From Polytrichum commune (Eukaryota; Streptophyta; Polytrichopsida; Polytrichales; Polytrichaceae): a DNA stretch of 64,000 bases. Shown one piece after another: positions 60,588 to 64,000 of the stretch. The notes under the pieces were generated by a model. It was not told the DNA's origin. It saw only the letters and a list, made by a program, of their open reading frames with translations, and did not search any database. The position numbers and the translations under genes are program-made. Every line of letters starts with the position of its first letter. Positions within the stretch are counted from its first letter, which is position 1. The stretch covers positions 51,508,429-51,572,428 of the forward strand of contig OX485804.1 in the NCBI GenBank assembly GCA_950295325.1, given 5' to 3'.

Positions 60588-63249
60588 TCAAACGTTAGTG
60601 AGTGGATCTTTGCATTCCCCAACCTGCCCAAGCCTTTCATCCATCCACTTCAGAATGTCTTCCGTGATTTCAAACCTCTCCGGTTCGAATAAAATGTCAT
60701 GCAACAGGCCTGTGTATAGCTTGATGTCTTTGTGCATCGAGGACGCCTGGTCAAATAGCTCCTGCGAGCCCTTGGGATCAGTTACTTGATCATCCGAGCC
60801 ATGCAGGACCAAAAAAGGGACTGTAACCGTCTTCAAATTCTTCAACAAGTAGTAGCTCAATCGCAGGATTTCTGTCCCTGTCCTCACACGAATCGGCCCT
60901 GTGTACACCAATGGGTCGGTATACTTTGTAACAAGAGCCGCTGGGTCGCGGCAGACGGCCAGCTTTCGATTTGCACCTCGGAATTGATATCTTGGTAATA
61001 GTACAGAGAATAGAGGTGCAACTGCCTGAGAAAACATTAATCGATAACTAGATGAGTATATCCACTTCACAAGATGGGTTCACATAAACAGTGGAAGCCA
61101 TGTTAACATTCTAATCCCTTAAAAGTCACAAGGGATCAATATATACATCATTTCTAAGAGCCTAAGCAAGTCTTAGAATCCTTTTTAAATTTTATGGGTT
61201 TGAACTTTTATTTAGTTCATCATCTCCTATCAAGAGTAAATAAAAATATACTCATGTGACATTGATGATCATAATACGAACTGTGCATCTGCATCCAAGG
61301 ACAACTGATTTGAAAAGTGCACTTGAATACTGAGTTGTTTTTAGATGGGGTCGGTTTTGACACAATTGGCTAATAATGGAAGCATGAAGCCCAAATACAT
61401 GTTTTGTGTTTGGAGAGGCCCAGATTGGGCCCCTTAGGCGCTTAGAGGTTAAGCATCTGTAAGAAAGTTCTCTTTCTAGTCTAGCTTCAAGAATAAGCTT
61501 CAAGGATAAAGGTCCTTGCTTACATGCATGAATGCCGAGCATAGACAAGTACCAAGTTTTCATTAGTCAACACCTCATTGTTACCTATCTTTGGACACAA
61601 AGCCTTGTTCCATCTACCAAATTTCCAATGAAGAGGTACGTCCCCGATTGAATCATTCTTAGGTTATCCGGATTACCTAAAGAACTAATCCATCTGCAAA
61701 GGAACCTGGATAGGCTACTTAAGAATGTTATGTAAGCAGCAAAAATAATATTGGCAATTATAATATGTCCAACTGTATACTAGGTCACTGAAGTTTGGAG
61801 TATTACAGACTTTGCAGCCACAAGAGTACAACAAAAACTACCAGGAATACTGTTTAAATATACATATAATAAATAAACTCGCAATACTTAACAAAGTGCC
61901 CATAAAAAGGACTGGATTCTTTGATAGAGGGCGGCTTAGTTTACCCCAATCACAGGATGTGCAGGCTTGACTCGCACTGCTGGTGATGTCAATATTACTC
62001 CTTGCAATATGCTCTCCAGATCAGGTTGAGATGCAGCCTGCTTGGGGGAAATATCAATATTTTCAATATCAAGGCAAATGGAGTGATGGGAACAGTAAAG
62101 ACAAAGTATAGGATGTGTATGGAGCTCTGAAATGTGACTTGGAATAGATCATAAGGAAGTTATGGGCATTTGAGCCTTTTCTGACCTAAATTGTATTGTT
62201 ACAGTGGTTCCAATTATTTTACCTTTAATGCAATGGCTCCACCGGTTGAATGACCAAAGAGAAAGCATGGAAGCCCAGGATATTCAGATGTCACTCTCCG
62301 AAGATATTCTTGCTGTCAAATAGCCACAAGACACAATTACAAGAGCTTCATGGTACAGGTCTTGCCTAGGCTATGAAAATCAGAGCCACAGGTACAACGC
62401 AATATAACTAATAATCTGATTGTAAAGTAACAATAAGTTACAGGAGAGTAGGAATCAGCAGGAAATGGTAGATAAAATACCGAATCTGCCACAACATGGT
62501 CAAGTGACTCGACATAGCCATGCAGTCCATCACTCCCTCCATGTCCTGCCCATGAATATCAACCAGTCATGAAAAGACTCCACATTTTTAACATACCAAA
62601 CATGAGAACAAGAAAGGTGACCCTGAATCTGCCCAAAATAAATACCCCAAGTTTCTAACATATACTACTCCAAAATTCATGATTTAGAGCGTACACCAAA
62701 CAGTAACCCACACTAAAACAAGAATTCAGTAGAGTGAAAAGTTGTGAATCAAGAATACCTATCCAATCCATGCCAAATACTCCATAACCTTGACTGTTCA
62801 GATGAATTGCAAACTCCGCATATCGTCCACTGCACACATTCCAAATATAATCAGAAGTTTTGAACATCACTTCAAAACATATAAAAATAAGACAAGACAA
62901 CCTTATGAGAACAACCCTTGACTGTCTTATGTAATAACCTGTAAGTCAAGACAATGGGGCACAGTCAAAAATTTATGGAATAAAGCACTCTGCTTCCCTT
63001 CCTATCCCCCACTATACTAAAATTTACACACACACATATACACACACACTGCAAAGAAAATAACGAGAACAATAAACATGTTCGACACCAAGTTATTGGA
63101 TATTGCTCTCCCAATAATCATATACATTTGAGCAAGACATGACTAAATCAAAAATAGATGGGTTGTGCTGCAACTGAATGAAAACCACTTTTCACAGCTG
63201 AAACTAGTACCTGTGTTCATTGAGTCCATGGAGAAGAATTACCAGTCCC
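60588..63249 (-). CDS. Monoacylglycerol lipase-like alpha/beta hydrolase (5' end not found)
   Basis: Six phase-consistent exons: 63249-63211, 62829-62759, 62545-62481, 62312-62223, 62037-61945 and 61025-60588 (TGA at 60590-60588), about 264 residues. Plant MAGL/caffeoylshikimate esterase-like proteins hydrolyse monoacylglycerols or related esters. Visible: GLVILLHGLNEHSGRYAEFA (oxyanion HG); MDWIGHGGSDGLHGYVESLD; nucleophile elbow GHSTGG in CFLFGHSTGGAIALK; ILTSPAVRVKPAHP; SRDPAAL-like CRDPAALVTKYTDPLVYTGP; catalytic Asp in HGSDDQVTDP; and catalytic His in GLLHDILFEPERFE. All triad residues are present. The FSVLLPRYQFRGAN block fits the subgroup with long N-terminal extensions. The first exon listed starts in phase 2 after an AG, so one or more exons with the N-terminus and start lie upstream, probably beyond 64000. 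Confidence 0.88.
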
Positions 63250-64000
63250 CTGCAACAAAATCATTATCCAGAATGGTGAATGTTCTTGTGCCTCTATGAT
63301 TCCAAAAATGTACAAGAAAGTCGTTTGATGTTGATGATATGAAGTCTGGAGGAATAAATCTAATCAATTTCCTCCCATCCTTCCTCCTTTCCTACAATTA
63401 AAAGACGAAAGTGTATTGGACAGGTTTTGTAGTGCAAAGGCTCTGCTGCCACCATATTGCTGTAAACAATAAGGCTGTAAAAAGTGTAAGAGGTCACATT
63501 GTACTAGGGATGAGGTATGTGGGTTATATATTTGTCAGTTTTCTTGATTCGACACCTATAATTGAGTGGTACATGACAAGGCTTTTAGTTAAGAACGGCT
63601 AATCAAAAAGAGACACATTTCAATGAGATTGGACTATGTGCTCAGAATATAGACACCATCCTGGGGTCAATACTTTACGTGATTGAGAGGGTCTATGTGA
63701 TTGTTTAAAGTGATTTTAAAGAGAAAGAGAATCTTCACTTTCGACCTTTTTATCATAGACTACTGCACTAAGACTAGCTCCTTTGCAGCTGAAAAAGTTG
63801 CAAGAGGAAGACCAATTGAGGTGCAAACACCGTCTGGAATAAAAGGAAGGTTGTTGAGGTTCAAATTTGGAATCCATGTCTCTGCTTTGGACAATATGCC
63901 AGAGGGATGACTTCGTGTCCACAAATTTGTGACAAAGGCCTCATCGCTTGTAAGCATAAAGTTGAGGTGGATCACACAATCCGGACTTTACGCATCCTTT
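63250..64000. other. Probable intron of the hydrolase gene
   Basis: No exon matching the expected N-terminal part of the hydrolase is visible. A plus frame at 63701-63910 and the overlapping minus frame (IPNLNLNNLP, CTSIGLPLATFSAAKELV) look repeat-like but are unassigned. Confidence 0.4.

Noticed and set aside
1-64000. tRNA, rRNA or CRISPR loci
   Set aside because: I saw no cloverleaf with A/B boxes, no rRNA core sequences and no regularly spaced short repeats with unique spacers.

Overview
This is a nuclear genomic window from a land plant. The evidence is spliced genes with short GT-AG introns, plastid transit peptides, telo-box promoters, and abundant MITEs and decayed transposons. The species cannot be named from the sequence. 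The diverged proteins and repeat style would fit a seed-free plant (fern, lycophyte or bryophyte), but that is only an impression. I found no prokaryotic operons, tRNA, rRNA or CRISPR.

Layout. 1-9.5 kb: AT-rich repeat DNA holding a stop-damaged hAT transposase C-terminus and, next to it, a 930-bp PIF/Harbinger-type non-autonomous element with TIRs, a TAA duplication and a residual ORF. 9.5-20.1 kb: a gene island with SDHAF4 (succinate dehydrogenase assembly factor 4) and a ten-coding-exon SAM + PH domain protein, both on minus. Upstream of the latter lies a 4-unit tandem array of about 310 bp. 20.1-45.1 kb: repeat-rich and gene-poor. It holds two ~97% identical 425-bp direct repeats, each directly abutting a different tandem array, plus several MITE families and a broken Ty1/copia fragment. 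45.1-54.6 kb: two adjacent plastid-targeted minus-strand genes, an HflX-type GTPase (13 exons, 619 aa) and a CPP1/CDF1-type J-like membrane chaperone (6 exons, 288 aa). 57.3-63.3 kb: NIP7 (ribosome biogenesis, plus) with a tandem duplication of its 3' end, a small two-exon hypothetical gene (minus), and most of a monoacylglycerol-lipase-like alpha/beta hydrolase (minus, N-terminus not found).

Exon structures were built by eye from GT/AG boundaries. In every multi-exon model the codon phases match across all introns, which is the main support for them.

The genes serve mitochondrial complex II assembly, plastid ribosome and chlorophyll-enzyme homeostasis, cytosolic 60S biogenesis and lipid hydrolysis; they form no single pathway. 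The most unusual observation is that the adjacent HflX and CPP1 genes share a similar N-terminal transit-peptide segment in protein and DNA, which suggests local duplication of a targeting exon. Other notable items are a 93-bp near-perfect hairpin with a 9-bp target duplication between those genes, the SAM-PH architecture, and the repeated pairing of the 425-bp sequence with tandem arrays.
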